In this document: in pieces, positions 34,756-42,717 of the stretch | Layout: each line of letters starts with the position of its first letter | Numbering within the stretch: position 1 is the first letter of the stretch | NCBI RefSeq assembly: GCF_900104785.1 | Contig: NZ_LT629733.1 | Span: forward strand, 1,706,501 to 1,770,500 | DNA: 64,000 nucleotides | Direction: 5' to 3' | DNA from: Formosa sp. Hel1_31_208 | Lineage (GTDB): Bacteria > Bacteroidota > Bacteroidia > Flavobacteriales > Flavobacteriaceae | Notes under the pieces: generated by a model | Told to the model about the DNA's origin: nothing | What the model saw: only the letters and a program-made list of their open reading frames with translations | Databases searched by the model: none | Made by a program: the position numbers and the translations under genes

Positions 34756-34860
34756 CTCCGTAAACCCTTGTTTAAAACCTTTATTATCAAGGTGTTGTGT
34801 TTTATAAATTCCAATAGGGCAACCTATAGGGCACCTCAAAATGTTTTTAACTTTTTCTAG

Positions 34861-35275
34861 TGTAAAGATAAGAAATTGTTTTTTTAAGCGTAAATATCTA
34901 AGCTATTTTTGATGTACTACTGGGTGCTGAAAATTTTCTGTGATAAGGAAAATATTTAAAGTAATACTTTAATGTGTCCATTATAAGTATTCGTTGATAA
35001 TGGTAGAATTGAATTGTTGACCTTAAAATTATAGCAAATTCATACGTATTGAATATGGTTTAAAATGTATTGAAGATATACATTTTAATTAAAGTTCATG
35101 TACTAGTGTGAATTATACATGGTGTTGTTTTTTCTTTATAAACCGTTTGTGAACTGTTCCTTTATTTTCGATTATTTTGGTAATTGTTTAAAACGTTGTT
35201 CTATGAATTTATTTTTCATTTTTTCACAAGCTGCTAGCTTATACATATCAAAAGGCATAAATAAAACAAGCATTA
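34861..35275. other. AT-rich intergenic stretch without recognised genes
   Basis: No convincing coding frame, hairpin terminator or operator is visible here. It lies between the left tRNA-fragment repeat and the promoter of the DUF6799-like gene. Confidence 0.5.
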
Positions 35276-35318
35276 TGACATAGGTCATTGTATGGCATTT
35301 TAAAGGATGATAAATTTA
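35276..35318 (+). promoter_or_regulatory. Variant Crp/Fnr-type operator (TGAC-N4-GTCA) plus -7 element
   Basis: TGACATAGGTCA at 35276-35287 is a perfect dyad that replaces the inner T/A of the usual site by C/G. TAAATTTA at 35311-35318 lies 23 bases on, the same geometry as elsewhere. The gene starts at 35347. Confidence 0.65.
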
Positions 35319-35346
35319 CGGCATAATAATTTAAATCTATTTAAAA

Positions 35347-36012
35347 ATGAAAAAGATGCTTTTATTAATAGTGTTCGTAGTATTAGCAACTACCACTATT
35401 GCAGCCCAAGATCAGAACCAAGATCGCGATCAAGACCGTGATCAAGATCGTGTAATGTTAGTTGATGGGGATGTCCTTCACATTAGAGATCGTGACCAAA
35501 TACGTTTAAAAGACAAGATTACTTTAAATGACGGCACGGTTGTTAATTCAGATGGGACTTATCAAACTAGAGATAGAGACCGATTACGTTTAAAAGATGG
35601 TGAATGCTTGGATATGGATGGTGTGAAATATCGTAATGAATACCAATACAGATATAAAGTACAGCAAGAGAACAAAGGCTTATCTCAGTCACAAGTCCAA
35701 GAAAGAAACCAAAATAGAGTTCATTATATGCTTCTAGATGGTGAAATGCTTCAAATTAGAAATCAGTTTCAAAATAGATTACAAGAGAACCTTAGTCTTG
35801 GTAATGGTACAATGGTAAACCCAGATGGAACTTACCAAACGAAAGATAGAAAGCAATTACAGCTTAAAGATGGCGAATGTTTCAATATGGATGGAGAAAT
35901 GTTTAAAAATACTTATCAACATCGTAAAATGAAAGTTAAAAAAGCAACAATGAAGAAAAAGGTTCAAAAAAAGCCTGCCATTAAGAAAACAGCAAAAAAA
36001 GGGAATTCATAA
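35347..36012 (+). CDS. Secreted protein with two DUF6799-like repeats and a basic tail
   Basis: A 221-residue exported protein (signal peptide ending near IAAQ). A (DQ/DR)-rich stretch (about 21-37) is followed by two copies of a 60-65-residue module (about 36-97 and 127-190). Each has 'MLVDGDVLHIRDR' or 'MLLDGEMLQIRNQ', then 'NDGTVVNSDGTYQTRD', then 'LKDGECLDMDG'. That is the DUF6799-type repeat. The tail (about 192-221) is strongly basic, KKATMKKKVQKKPAIKK-like. Function unknown; nucleic-acid or polyanion binding by the tail is possible. It is the first gene of the segment bounded by tRNA-Ser fragments. Confidence 0.75.
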   Translation: MKKMLLLIVFVVLATTTIAAQDQNQDRDQDRDQDRVMLVDGDVLHIRDRDQIRLKDKITLNDGTVVNSDGTYQTRDRDRLRLKDGECLDMDGVKYRNEYQYRYKVQQENKGLSQSQVQERNQNRVHYMLLDGEMLQIRNQFQNRLQENLSLGNGTMVNPDGTYQTKDRKQLQLKDGECFNMDGEMFKNTYQHRKMKVKKATMKKKVQKKPAIKKTAKKGNS

Positions 36013-36023
36013 ATGAGATGTAC

Positions 36024-36058
36024 AAAAGGGATTTGTTTTGATGAATAAATCCCTTTTT
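36024..36058 (+). terminator. Rho-independent terminator after the DUF6799-like gene
   Basis: AAAAGGGATTT (36024-36034) pairs with AAATCCCTTTT (36047-36057), an 11-bp stem with a T-tract. The next gene begins only 24 bases later, so it may be read by leakage through this hairpin. Confidence 0.85.
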
Positions 36059-36081
36059 ATTGAAATTTAAAAATTGGTGTT

Positions 36082-36969
36082 ATGAGAAATGCACGTTTAA
36101 AATTAGGCTTTTTGTTGCTCTGTATTTTTCTAGGTAATTCTATAAATGCACAGAATAAAAAAAGTAACAGTCAAATTGAAAATGAAAAAGATTCATCTTA
36201 CGTTTCAGTAGATGTGAATTTTATTAGTGATGCTGTTTTTATGGGTAGAAAAGATTCTATCAGCGCACCATATGTATATCCTTCAATGACATACCACCAT
36301 AAGTCTGGTTTTTATACAACAGGTTCATTTTCCTATCTCACAAAATCTAATGAAAGCAGAATCGATTTGTTTATAATTACTGCTGGTTTTGATTTCTCGA
36401 TTAAAAAGCTCTTCGGAGATATTTCAGTAACAAAATACATGTTTAATGATGATAGCTATACTGTTATTTCTGAGGTTGAAGCAGATGTTACCGCTAGTTT
36501 TAAATATGATTTTGACATTATCAATTTAGCAGTAACAGCGAATACCTATTTTAATAGTGGTAGTAACTCCGATTTCTTTTTGTCTTCAGAAATTAGTCAC
36601 GATTTTATATCAAAAAACGAGAAATTCCAAATATCGCCTACAGCAGGTATTTATTTTGGTTCTCAAAATTTTTATGAAGACTATTACATAAATAATCGCT
36701 TAGGTAATGGAAGAGGTCAAGGGGAAGGCAGTGATGATGTGAATCAATCTACTACTAATATAGCTATACAAGAAAGTGAGAAATTTAATATGATGGCTAT
36801 TGAGTTTAGTATCCCCATGTGGTACGTTCATAAATCATTTACAGTATCATTTTTACCGGCTTATGTAATACCTCAAAATCCAGCGACATTGATTATAGAT
36901 GAGACGCTATTTGAAGAAAACATCGATAAAACCTTTTATTGGATGTTAGGATTTGGTTATCGGTTTTAA
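36082..36969 (+). CDS. Putative outer-membrane beta-barrel protein
   Basis: A 295-residue protein with a signal peptide ending at INAQ. The mature part alternates hydrophobic and polar residues in strand-like blocks (for example 'YVSVDVNFISDAVFMG', 'GFYTTGSFSYLT', 'FDIINLAVTANTYF') and ends in GFGYRF with a terminal Phe, the outer-membrane assembly signal. This fits a 10-12-stranded barrel such as TorF-like porins. It has no promoter of its own that I can see and follows the terminator of the DUF6799-like gene closely. Transported substrate unknown. Confidence 0.75.
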   Translation: MRNARLKLGFLLLCIFLGNSINAQNKKSNSQIENEKDSSYVSVDVNFISDAVFMGRKDSISAPYVYPSMTYHHKSGFYTTGSFSYLTKSNESRIDLFIITAGFDFSIKKLFGDISVTKYMFNDDSYTVISEVEADVTASFKYDFDIINLAVTANTYFNSGSNSDFFLSSEISHDFISKNEKFQISPTAGIYFGSQNFYEDYYINNRLGNGRGQGEGSDDVNQSTTNIAIQESEKFNMMAIEFSIPMWYVHKSFTVSFLPAYVIPQNPATLIIDETLFEENIDKTFYWMLGFGYRF

Positions 36970-37018
36970 ACATTTTTTTTGAGCTAATATTAATTAGCAC
37001 CAATTAATTTTTAGTAAA

Positions 37019-37061
37019 TGACTTAGGTCATTGCGCTAGATATAATTAAAAGATATATTTA
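37019..37061 (+). promoter_or_regulatory. Variant Crp/Fnr-type operator (TGAC-N4-GTCA) plus -7 element
   Basis: TGACTTAGGTCA at 37019-37030 and TATATTTA at 37054-37061, 23 bases apart. It shares TAGGTCATTG with the 35276 site. The predicted transcript start (about 37066) leaves an 82-base leader before the 37148 ATG, longer than for the other genes. Confidence 0.65.
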
Positions 37062-37147
37062 ATACTATAAATAACTTAAACATTAAAATAGGAGTTAAAA
37101 ATTAGATTATTGGAAATAAGTCCAATAATAAATATAAATATAAAATC

Positions 37148-38353
37148 ATGAATTTACTACAGTCAAAAATTAGATTATGGGCAATTCTGCCTTTAGCAAT
37201 TGTTTTCATGCAATGTGAAAAACAAGAACTTATAGATGATGAACTATCTTTTAAAATAGAAGAATCAAATATGCAAAAAGCTATAGCACTAGATGAGGAA
37301 TCTGCAGGTAATAACTTGTCATTTCCTGTTATTTGGTCAGATGGCTATGCATTGAACTTAAGAGAAGCACCAACTCCAGGCGAAGTTATGACGAATGGAG
37401 ATTGGTGGTATGTATGGGGTGTAGACCCAATAGATCCTCAAGCAGATATTTTTAGTTGCTATCCAAGTGAAGTAAAAGAATTTCTATGCATAGATCAAAC
37501 AGAACCTGGCGACGGTGGAGAAGTTTATAAGGCCTATGTGCAGAAAGATCCACTTAATGTTTGGCAAGCAGATAATTTTATGGTCAATGGACCTGTAAAT
37601 GTAGATTTGATTGATTGGGGTGATAATTTAGAATCTATTGATTGGGGCATTAAATCACAGGTAAGAACTGAAGTTGTCCTTTATAAAAATTTGAAAGAAA
37701 CCGTAACTGAATATGCGATGAGACATGCATCTGGCTGGGGAGTTGATGAAATACATGGTTTACAAACGGATCTTAATGATGAGATTGTATATGGACCTGG
37801 AAATCAAGCTACTATTTATTCCCACAATGCCCGACTTACGATTCAAAAATTAAATGTTAACCGTGAAGACATTGAAGAATCTGATCTTTATTGGATTCCT
37901 AGTAAAGGTTGGTCAGAAACAAATAGATCTGATGATATCATTAACGACCCTATCTTTAATAAGGAAGTTTACAATGCTGGAGATGGTCCTGGATTTTACC
38001 AAGCAGAAGTTAATGTTAAAGGGAAAATAATTTATGGTTATACTTGGAATGTGAGACAGTTAAATGATGGAGTAGGAGATTATAGAATTACATTTAGCTT
38101 GGACAACCAAGGTGCTGTTCCATTAAACACTTTTTTTAATGAGTGGACCGAAATCCTATTACCAGATGAATTAGAACGTGCTCTAGCTGAAGGTGAAGAA
38201 ATTAGAGGTGGAGTAGCTGAAATTGACTTAGCAAATAATTTGTCCTACATGGATATACGAATATTACCAAAAACAACTGGTAATGGTGGCGGAAACTCTG
38301 GAGGTGGAAACGGAAATGGCGGTGGAAACTCTGGTGGCGGACACGGAAACTAA
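37148..38353 (+). CDS. Lipoprotein of unknown function with Gly-rich C-terminus
   Basis: A 401-residue protein whose N-terminus has a lipoprotein-like signal with Cys24 (VFMQC), followed by EKQE. The body is beta-rich and contains 'NGDWWYVWGVDPIDPQ', 'MVNGPVNVDLIDWGDNLESI' and 'DLYWIPSKGW'. It contains three Cys, including that of the lipobox. The last 25 residues are a Gly/Asn/Ser repeat (GGGNSGGGNGNGGG type) ending HGN. No family recognised. It is the last gene of the tRNA-bounded segment, has its own variant operator, and is followed by a terminator. Confidence 0.72.
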   Translation: MNLLQSKIRLWAILPLAIVFMQCEKQELIDDELSFKIEESNMQKAIALDEESAGNNLSFPVIWSDGYALNLREAPTPGEVMTNGDWWYVWGVDPIDPQADIFSCYPSEVKEFLCIDQTEPGDGGEVYKAYVQKDPLNVWQADNFMVNGPVNVDLIDWGDNLESIDWGIKSQVRTEVVLYKNLKETVTEYAMRHASGWGVDEIHGLQTDLNDEIVYGPGNQATIYSHNARLTIQKLNVNREDIEESDLYWIPSKGWSETNRSDDIINDPIFNKEVYNAGDGPGFYQAEVNVKGKIIYGYTWNVRQLNDGVGDYRITFSLDNQGAVPLNTFFNEWTEILLPDELERALAEGEEIRGGVAEIDLANNLSYMDIRILPKTTGNGGGNSGGGNGNGGGNSGGGHGN

Positions 38354-38457
38354 TGAAACTATAGATTAAAAACGTAATTATATTATGGAAATGTTTAATT
38401 CAAACAGTTATCATAGGAATTTTGGAATTCTATATAATTACATATGTATAGGTTGAT

Positions 38458-38493
38458 AAAAAAAAGGAGTGGCAAATATGTTGCTCCTTTTTT
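38458..38493 (+). terminator. Rho-independent terminator after the 37148 gene
   Basis: AAAAAAGGAG (38460-38469) pairs with CTCCTTTTTT (38484-38493); an inner CAA/TTG pairing extends the stem. Confidence 0.75.
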
Positions 38494-38598
38494 GTGTGAC
38501 TAATAGTTTTTTAACACAAGTAAATGAAGTCTTTCAGCAGACATCATATTTTGTGCAGCAAACCTTAGATTAAAAGGTGTTTTTAAAGCGACAGAGGG

Positions 38599-38727
38599 AT
38601 GACTCGCATCCACACTTCATCCCAAGAGGAATTCCTTAGTAAATATTGTAACCAAAACTTACCACTTCGCGTGTTTGATATTTTAGTTTTCTTCATTTGG
38701 CTTAAACAAGTTTCGGTCACATTATAA
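38599..38727 (+). CDS. Possible 42-residue ORF or gene remnant
   Basis: ATG 38599 to TAA 38725-38727 gives a peptide beginning MTRIHTSSQEEFLSKY and ending in a hydrophobic segment (VFDILVFFIWL). It ends 6 bases before the right-hand hairpin. No promoter is seen. It may be a decayed fragment of a mobile-element gene or chance; I list it because the rest of 38494-38732 holds nothing recognisable. Confidence 0.2.
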   Translation: MTRIHTSSQEEFLSKYCNQNLPLRVFDILVFFIWLKQVSVTL

Positions 38728-38732
38728 AACAA

Positions 38733-38946
38733 TAAACCCATAACTTTCGTTATGGGTTTCCTTTTGCGGAGAAAGAGGGATTAATTGGATTGATCCCAAC
38801 ACGAAATCCTGGGCAAGCATAAAACCCTAACAAACTGCGTTTGTTCCGTTTGGCCATTTTATTTGCTTATGAAAGTAAGCTTTCAACGCCTCACAAAAAG
38901 CAAAACCCATAACTCTCGTTATGGGTTTCTTTTGCGGAGAAAGAGG
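38733..38946. repeat. Right direct repeat: hairpins, tRNA-Ser 3' fragment and start of the intact tRNA 3' end
   Basis: Contains a hairpin AAACCCATAAC-TTTC-GTTATGGGTTT (38734-38759), a 17-base tRNA-Ser 3' fragment (38766-38782), about 120 bp of spacer and a second hairpin with loop TCTC (38903-38928). It runs straight into the intact tRNA 3' end (38934-38946). The part 38766-38946 is the near-identical partner of 34575-34755. In the direction of the tRNA (minus) the hairpin at 38903 followed by A-rich template is its terminator. Confidence 0.85.
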
Positions 38947-39019
38947 GATTCGAACCCCCGGAGGTGTGACCCTCAACAGTTTTCAAGACTGCCGCATTCG
39001 ACCACTCTGCCATTTCTCC
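38935..39019 (-). tRNA. tRNA-Ser (anticodon TGA)
   Basis: The minus strand from 39019 reads GGAGAAATGGCAGAGTGG and folds as a class II tRNA. The 7-bp acceptor stem is GGAGAAA/TTTCTCC, the D-loop AGAGTGGTCGAATG, the anticodon loop CTTGAAA with TGA, and the long variable arm GGGTCACACC-type serine feature. The T-arm holds GGTTCGAATCC. The 3' CCA is not encoded. The 3' end borders three truncated copies of itself, making it the probable insertion target of the neighbouring segment. Confidence 0.93.
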
Positions 39020-39148
39020 TGAGTGCCTCATTGGGTATTCCCAAATGCGAGTGCAAATATAGAACCCTTTTTATTTCTTTCAAATAAATAACAACTTTTT
39101 TTAAAGTATTTAATGAGACTATAGAATTAATTTATAACAGAATCACCT

Positions 39149-39176
39149 TTTGATGTCAAATCATACCGTATTTTTG
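39149..39176 (+). promoter_or_regulatory. Bacteroidota-type core promoter of the nitroreductase gene
   Basis: TTTG (39149-39152) and perfect TATTTTTG (39169-39176), a -33/-7 pair of the TTG / TAnnTTTG type. No TGA-N6-TCA operator at the spacing seen elsewhere. Confidence 0.6.
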
Positions 39177-39195
39177 CAGGAAAATTAGGAAAAGT

Positions 39196-39825
39196 ATGTC
39201 CACTATAGATAAATTAAAATGGCGTTATGCCACAAAAAAGTTTGATAGCACAAAAAGCCTTCCAGATGAAAAGCTAGAGGTTTTGAAGCAAGCGTTTAAT
39301 TTGACAGCAACGTCATTCGGTTTGCAAACACTAAATCTAATCATTGTTTCAGATACCACCGTCCGTGAACATTTAGTAGAGCATTCTTATAACCAAAGAC
39401 AAGTTTTAGAGGCTTCACATTTATTAGTGATTTGTATCCAAGATAATATATCCGATGATGATGTCGATAAACATTTTGATAATGTCAAAGATATTAGAGA
39501 TACACCAGATTCAATTTTAGAGCCGTTCCGAAATGATCTAAAAAAAATGATGAAAGTGAAGTCTGTTGCAGAACGTCAAGAATGGTCAATTCGACAAGCC
39601 TATATTGCACTAGGTAATTTAATGACCGTTTGTGCAATGGAACACATTGATGCTTGTCCGATGGAAGGTTTTAATCCAGAAGCCTATAATGATGTCTTAG
39701 GTTTAAAAGAAAAGAATCTGAAGTCTGTACTTTTATTACCTGTAGGTTATCGTGCGCAAGATGATAAGTTTGCTGACTTTAAGAAAGTGAGAAAACAGCT
39801 AGAAGAAGCCATAATAGAAATGTAA
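39196..39825 (+). CDS. NAD(P)H-dependent nitroreductase family protein
   Basis: A 209-residue flavoprotein of the NfsB-type nitroreductase family. It starts 'LKWRYATKKFD', the usual N-terminal RYSxRxFD-like FMN-binding element, and holds 'ATSFGLQTLNLIIVSD', 'RQAYIALGNLMTVCAMEHIDACPMEGF' and 'LLPVGYRAQDDK' in the expected order. These enzymes reduce nitroaromatics or quinones with FMN in the cytoplasm. It is a single gene with its own core promoter. Confidence 0.92.
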   Translation: MSTIDKLKWRYATKKFDSTKSLPDEKLEVLKQAFNLTATSFGLQTLNLIIVSDTTVREHLVEHSYNQRQVLEASHLLVICIQDNISDDDVDKHFDNVKDIRDTPDSILEPFRNDLKKMMKVKSVAERQEWSIRQAYIALGNLMTVCAMEHIDACPMEGFNPEAYNDVLGLKEKNLKSVLLLPVGYRAQDDKFADFKKVRKQLEEAIIEM

Positions 39826-39908
39826 TTAAAAGCTTTCGATGTGCTTTTGAATTAGTTATATTTGTTTTTGTCATAATCGCGATGTCTTCGCACTGATTTA
39901 TTTTTACA

Positions 39909-40325
39909 ATGAAAAAACTGATTTTCATCTTCCTATTTGCTGTAACATTTCAAGTGTCGGCCCAAGATCAAACGACTTGGATTACAGATTATAAAGAAGC
40001 TTTAAAAATGTCTGAAGCACAGGGTAAGCCTATATTGGCTTTTGTGGTTAATAATGAAGGTTCTGAAGCCATGACACTTTTAAAAGACCTATTTTTCTTA
40101 TCAGATGATTATAAAAAACTAAGTTCAAAAGTTATTCCTTTAAAAGTTGATATTTCAGATCAACAATCTTATAATGTCAGATTAGGAATTCATTATACCA
40201 AAAAACGTACGGCTCCTGGATTAGCGCTGGTTGATAAATATAGTAGAACTATCGGTAAGCCTTTGGTTATTATAAACTCTGAAAATATTGCAGCTTTCCT
40301 ATCTTTTATTAATTCTAAAATTTAA
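39909..40325 (+). CDS. Exported thioredoxin-fold protein without CxxC
   Basis: A 138-residue protein with a signal peptide ending at VSAQ. The remainder follows the thioredoxin/DsbD-gamma-like layout, with 'YKEALKMSEAQGKPILAFVV', a Leu/Phe-rich helix, and 'IPLKVDISDQQSYNVRLGIHY'. At the active-site position it has NNEGSEA instead of CxxC, and there is no Cys in the mature chain. A redox role is therefore unlikely; a chaperone-like or binding function is possible. It is 7 bases ahead of the DegT-type gene, so probably cotranscribed. Confidence 0.65.
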   Translation: MKKLIFIFLFAVTFQVSAQDQTTWITDYKEALKMSEAQGKPILAFVVNNEGSEAMTLLKDLFFLSDDYKKLSSKVIPLKVDISDQQSYNVRLGIHYTKKRTAPGLALVDKYSRTIGKPLVIINSENIAAFLSFINSKI

Positions 40326-40332
40326 ACTATAA

Positions 40333-41526
40333 ATGCCAGGATTCGAATTGTTTGGTGACCTCGAACGCAAAGAAGTTAATGATGTTTTAGATAATGGTGT
40401 TTTAATGCGCTATGGTTTTGATGGCATGCGCAAAGGTCATTGGAAGGCCAAAGAGCTTGAAGCCGAATTATCAGATACCTTTAACACTAATCATGTGCAA
40501 CTCGTTTCGAGTGGTACTGCTGCTGTTTCGGTAGCATTAGCATCGGCAGGCGTAGGAGCAGGTGATGAGGTTATCATGCCAACTTTTACATTTGTGGCTA
40601 GTTTTGAAGCCATTTTAATGTTGGGAGCTATTCCTGTATTGGTTGATATTGATGACACATTAACGCTAGATCCCGAAGCTGTTGAAGCTGCTATTACCGT
40701 AAAGACCAAGGCCGTCATGATTGTTCAAATGTGCGGTAGTATGGGCGATTTAAATGCGCTACAGGCTATTTGTTCAAAACACAATTTACTTTTCGTTGAA
40801 GATGCTTGCCAGGCTATTGGTGGCACATATGAGGGCAAACCATTAGGAAGTATTGGTGATCTTGGTTGTTTTTCATTCGATTTTGTAAAAACCATTACTT
40901 GTGGTGAAGGAGGAGCAGTGATTACCAATAACGAGGCGTTTTACCAAAATGCAGATCATTACAGTGACCATGGTCATGACCATGTTGGCAACGATAGAGG
41001 CGCTGAAACGCATCCGTTTTTAGGCTATAATTTTAGAATTTCAGAATTGAATGCGGCAGTTGGTTTAGCGCAAGTTAGACGCTTACCCGAATTTATTGCG
41101 ATTCAGAAGAAGAACTATACCATACTTCGTGAAGCTATTGCCAGAATCCCAGGGGTAACCTTCAGAAGAGTTCCTAAAGGTGGAGAAGAGAGTTATGCGT
41201 TTTTGAATTTCTTTTTACCCGATTTGGAAGTAGCTAGATCGGTCTCCGAAGCTTTTAAAACAAATGGTGTCGATACCTGTTTTCACTACTATGATAATAA
41301 CTGGCATTATATTAGAAAATGGGATCATCTTAAAGAGCAAAAATCTTTATATCCCTTATCTAAAGCCATTAAAACTGCTCTGACAGAGTTGCAAAACAAA
41401 CGATTTCCTCAATCTGATCACTTTATTGGACGTAACATTTCTTGCTTGGTGAAATTGTCTTGGACAGAAGCTGAGGTTAGAGAAAGGGCATTTAAGATGG
41501 CTTCCCTTATTAAAGCGGCAATCTAG
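40333..41526 (+). CDS. DegT/DnrJ/EryC1/StrS-family PLP aminotransferase
   Basis: A 397-residue fold-type I aminotransferase. PLP-site features: 'VSSGTAAVSVALA' (58-70) for the phosphate, 'VEDACQAIGG' (155-164) with the ring-stacking Asp/Gln, and K186 in 'SFDFVKTITCGEGG'. The family transaminates keto-sugars such as in perosamine or surface-polysaccharide synthesis, or other ketone substrates. No sugar-pathway genes adjoin, so the substrate is open. Its stop overlaps the convergent ribB stop (CTAG). Confidence 0.9.
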   Translation: MPGFELFGDLERKEVNDVLDNGVLMRYGFDGMRKGHWKAKELEAELSDTFNTNHVQLVSSGTAAVSVALASAGVGAGDEVIMPTFTFVASFEAILMLGAIPVLVDIDDTLTLDPEAVEAAITVKTKAVMIVQMCGSMGDLNALQAICSKHNLLFVEDACQAIGGTYEGKPLGSIGDLGCFSFDFVKTITCGEGGAVITNNEAFYQNADHYSDHGHDHVGNDRGAETHPFLGYNFRISELNAAVGLAQVRRLPEFIAIQKKNYTILREAIARIPGVTFRRVPKGGEESYAFLNFFLPDLEVARSVSEAFKTNGVDTCFHYYDNNWHYIRKWDHLKEQKSLYPLSKAIKTALTELQNKRFPQSDHFIGRNISCLVKLSWTEAEVRERAFKMASLIKAAI

Positions 41527-42677
41527 TAACTAGCGTAATCTACGATCTCTAAGCCGTAACCAATCATACCAACGCGTTTGGTTTGTTGGCTGTTAGAGAT
41601 GAGTTTTAGTTTATGAATGTTTAAATCATGAAGAATTTGAGCACCTATTCCAAAATCTTTAGAATCCATCCCGATACTCGGAGCTTTAGTGATTTCGCCT
41701 TCAACTTGAGTGTCTTTTAAAATACTTAGACGATTCAATAAATTCATAGATTGCGCCTGTTGATTGATAAAAACAATAGCACCTTTACCTTCGGTATTGA
41801 TAACTTTGAACATGTCATCTAACTTCTCGTCTGCGTTATTAGTCAATGTTCCCAAGATATCATTATTTACTAAGGTTGCATTTACTCTAGTTAATACATG
41901 CTCATTTTTAGACCAGGTCCCTTTCGTTAATGCAATATGAATTTGGTTGTTCGTCGTTTGTTGATAGGCACGCAATCTAAATTTGCCAAAGCGCGTTTCA
42001 ATATCAAAGTCTTCCTTCTTCTCAATTAAAGAATCATGTTCCATTCTATAAGCCACTAAGTCTTCAATAGAAACAATTTTCAAATCGAACTTTTTAGCAA
42101 CTTCCATAAGTTGAGGAAGCCTCGCCATAGTGCCATCTGCATTCATGATTTCAACAATAACTCCGGCAGGTTCTAAACCAGCAAGTTTTGCAAAATCAAT
42201 AGCCGCTTCAGTATGACCTGTTCGTCGTAACACACCGCCTTCTTTTGCGACAAGTGGAAAAATATGTCCAGGGCGTGCTAATTCAAAGGGTTTAGTATTT
42301 GGATCAATAAGTGCTTGTACCGTTTTGGCTCTATCACTTGCAGATATTCCTGTAGTTACACCATTGCCTCTTAAATCAACAGATACAGTAAACGCAGTTT
42401 CCAATGGATCTGTATTATTGTTAACCATCATATTAAGCTCAAGTTCCTTACACCTCTTTTCCGTTAATGGCGCACAGATAAGTCCGCGACCATGAGTCGC
42501 CATAAAATTTATAGTTTCAGGGGTAATCTTACTAGAAGCTGCTAGAAAATCACCTTCATTTTCTCTGTTTTCATCATCAACTACAATAATCACCTTTCCT
42601 TGTTTGATATCGGCAATAGCCTCTTCAATAGTATTTAATTGGGTGTTGGTTGCCTGTTGTACGGTATTACTGGTCAT
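41523..42677 (-). CDS. ribB: RibB (3,4-dihydroxy-2-butanone-4-phosphate synthase) with a degenerate RibA domain
   Basis: A 384-residue RibBA-type fusion. The N-terminal half (about 1-215) has an intact RibB site: 'VVDDENRENEGDF', 'THGRGLICAPLTEKRC' and 'RRTGHTEAAIDFAKLAG'. It makes the four-carbon riboflavin precursor from ribulose 5-phosphate. The C-terminal half (about 225-384) is RibA-shaped, but the three zinc-binding Cys of GTP cyclohydrolase II are all replaced ('RVNATLVNNDILGTLTNNADE'). That domain should have no cyclohydrolase activity. A separate RibA would be needed elsewhere. Confidence 0.9.
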   Translation of the reverse strand: MTSNTVQQATNTQLNTIEEAIADIKQGKVIIVVDDENRENEGDFLAASSKITPETINFMATHGRGLICAPLTEKRCKELELNMMVNNNTDPLETAFTVSVDLRGNGVTTGISASDRAKTVQALIDPNTKPFELARPGHIFPLVAKEGGVLRRTGHTEAAIDFAKLAGLEPAGVIVEIMNADGTMARLPQLMEVAKKFDLKIVSIEDLVAYRMEHDSLIEKKEDFDIETRFGKFRLRAYQQTTNNQIHIALTKGTWSKNEHVLTRVNATLVNNDILGTLTNNADEKLDDMFKVINTEGKGAIVFINQQAQSMNLLNRLSILKDTQVEGEITKAPSIGMDSKDFGIGAQILHDLNIHKLKLISNSQQTKRVGMIGYGLEIVDYASY

Positions 42678-42717
42678 GGTGTTGTGTTTAGAATTGCAAA
42701 GATATAGCTTATTTTTT

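Noticed and set aside
34636..34860. Short ORFs on both strands over the left tRNA-fragment repeat
   Set aside because: They are translations of tRNA 3' fragments, hairpins and spacer; the same false peptide appears at the right repeat.
34541..38946. Possible CRISPR array because of repeated hairpins
   Set aside because: Only four hairpins at irregular spacing, always next to tRNA fragments; no regular spacers and no cas genes.
38863..39087. 74-residue plus-strand ORF
   Set aside because: It reads through the terminator and antisense to the intact tRNA-Ser gene; not a real protein.
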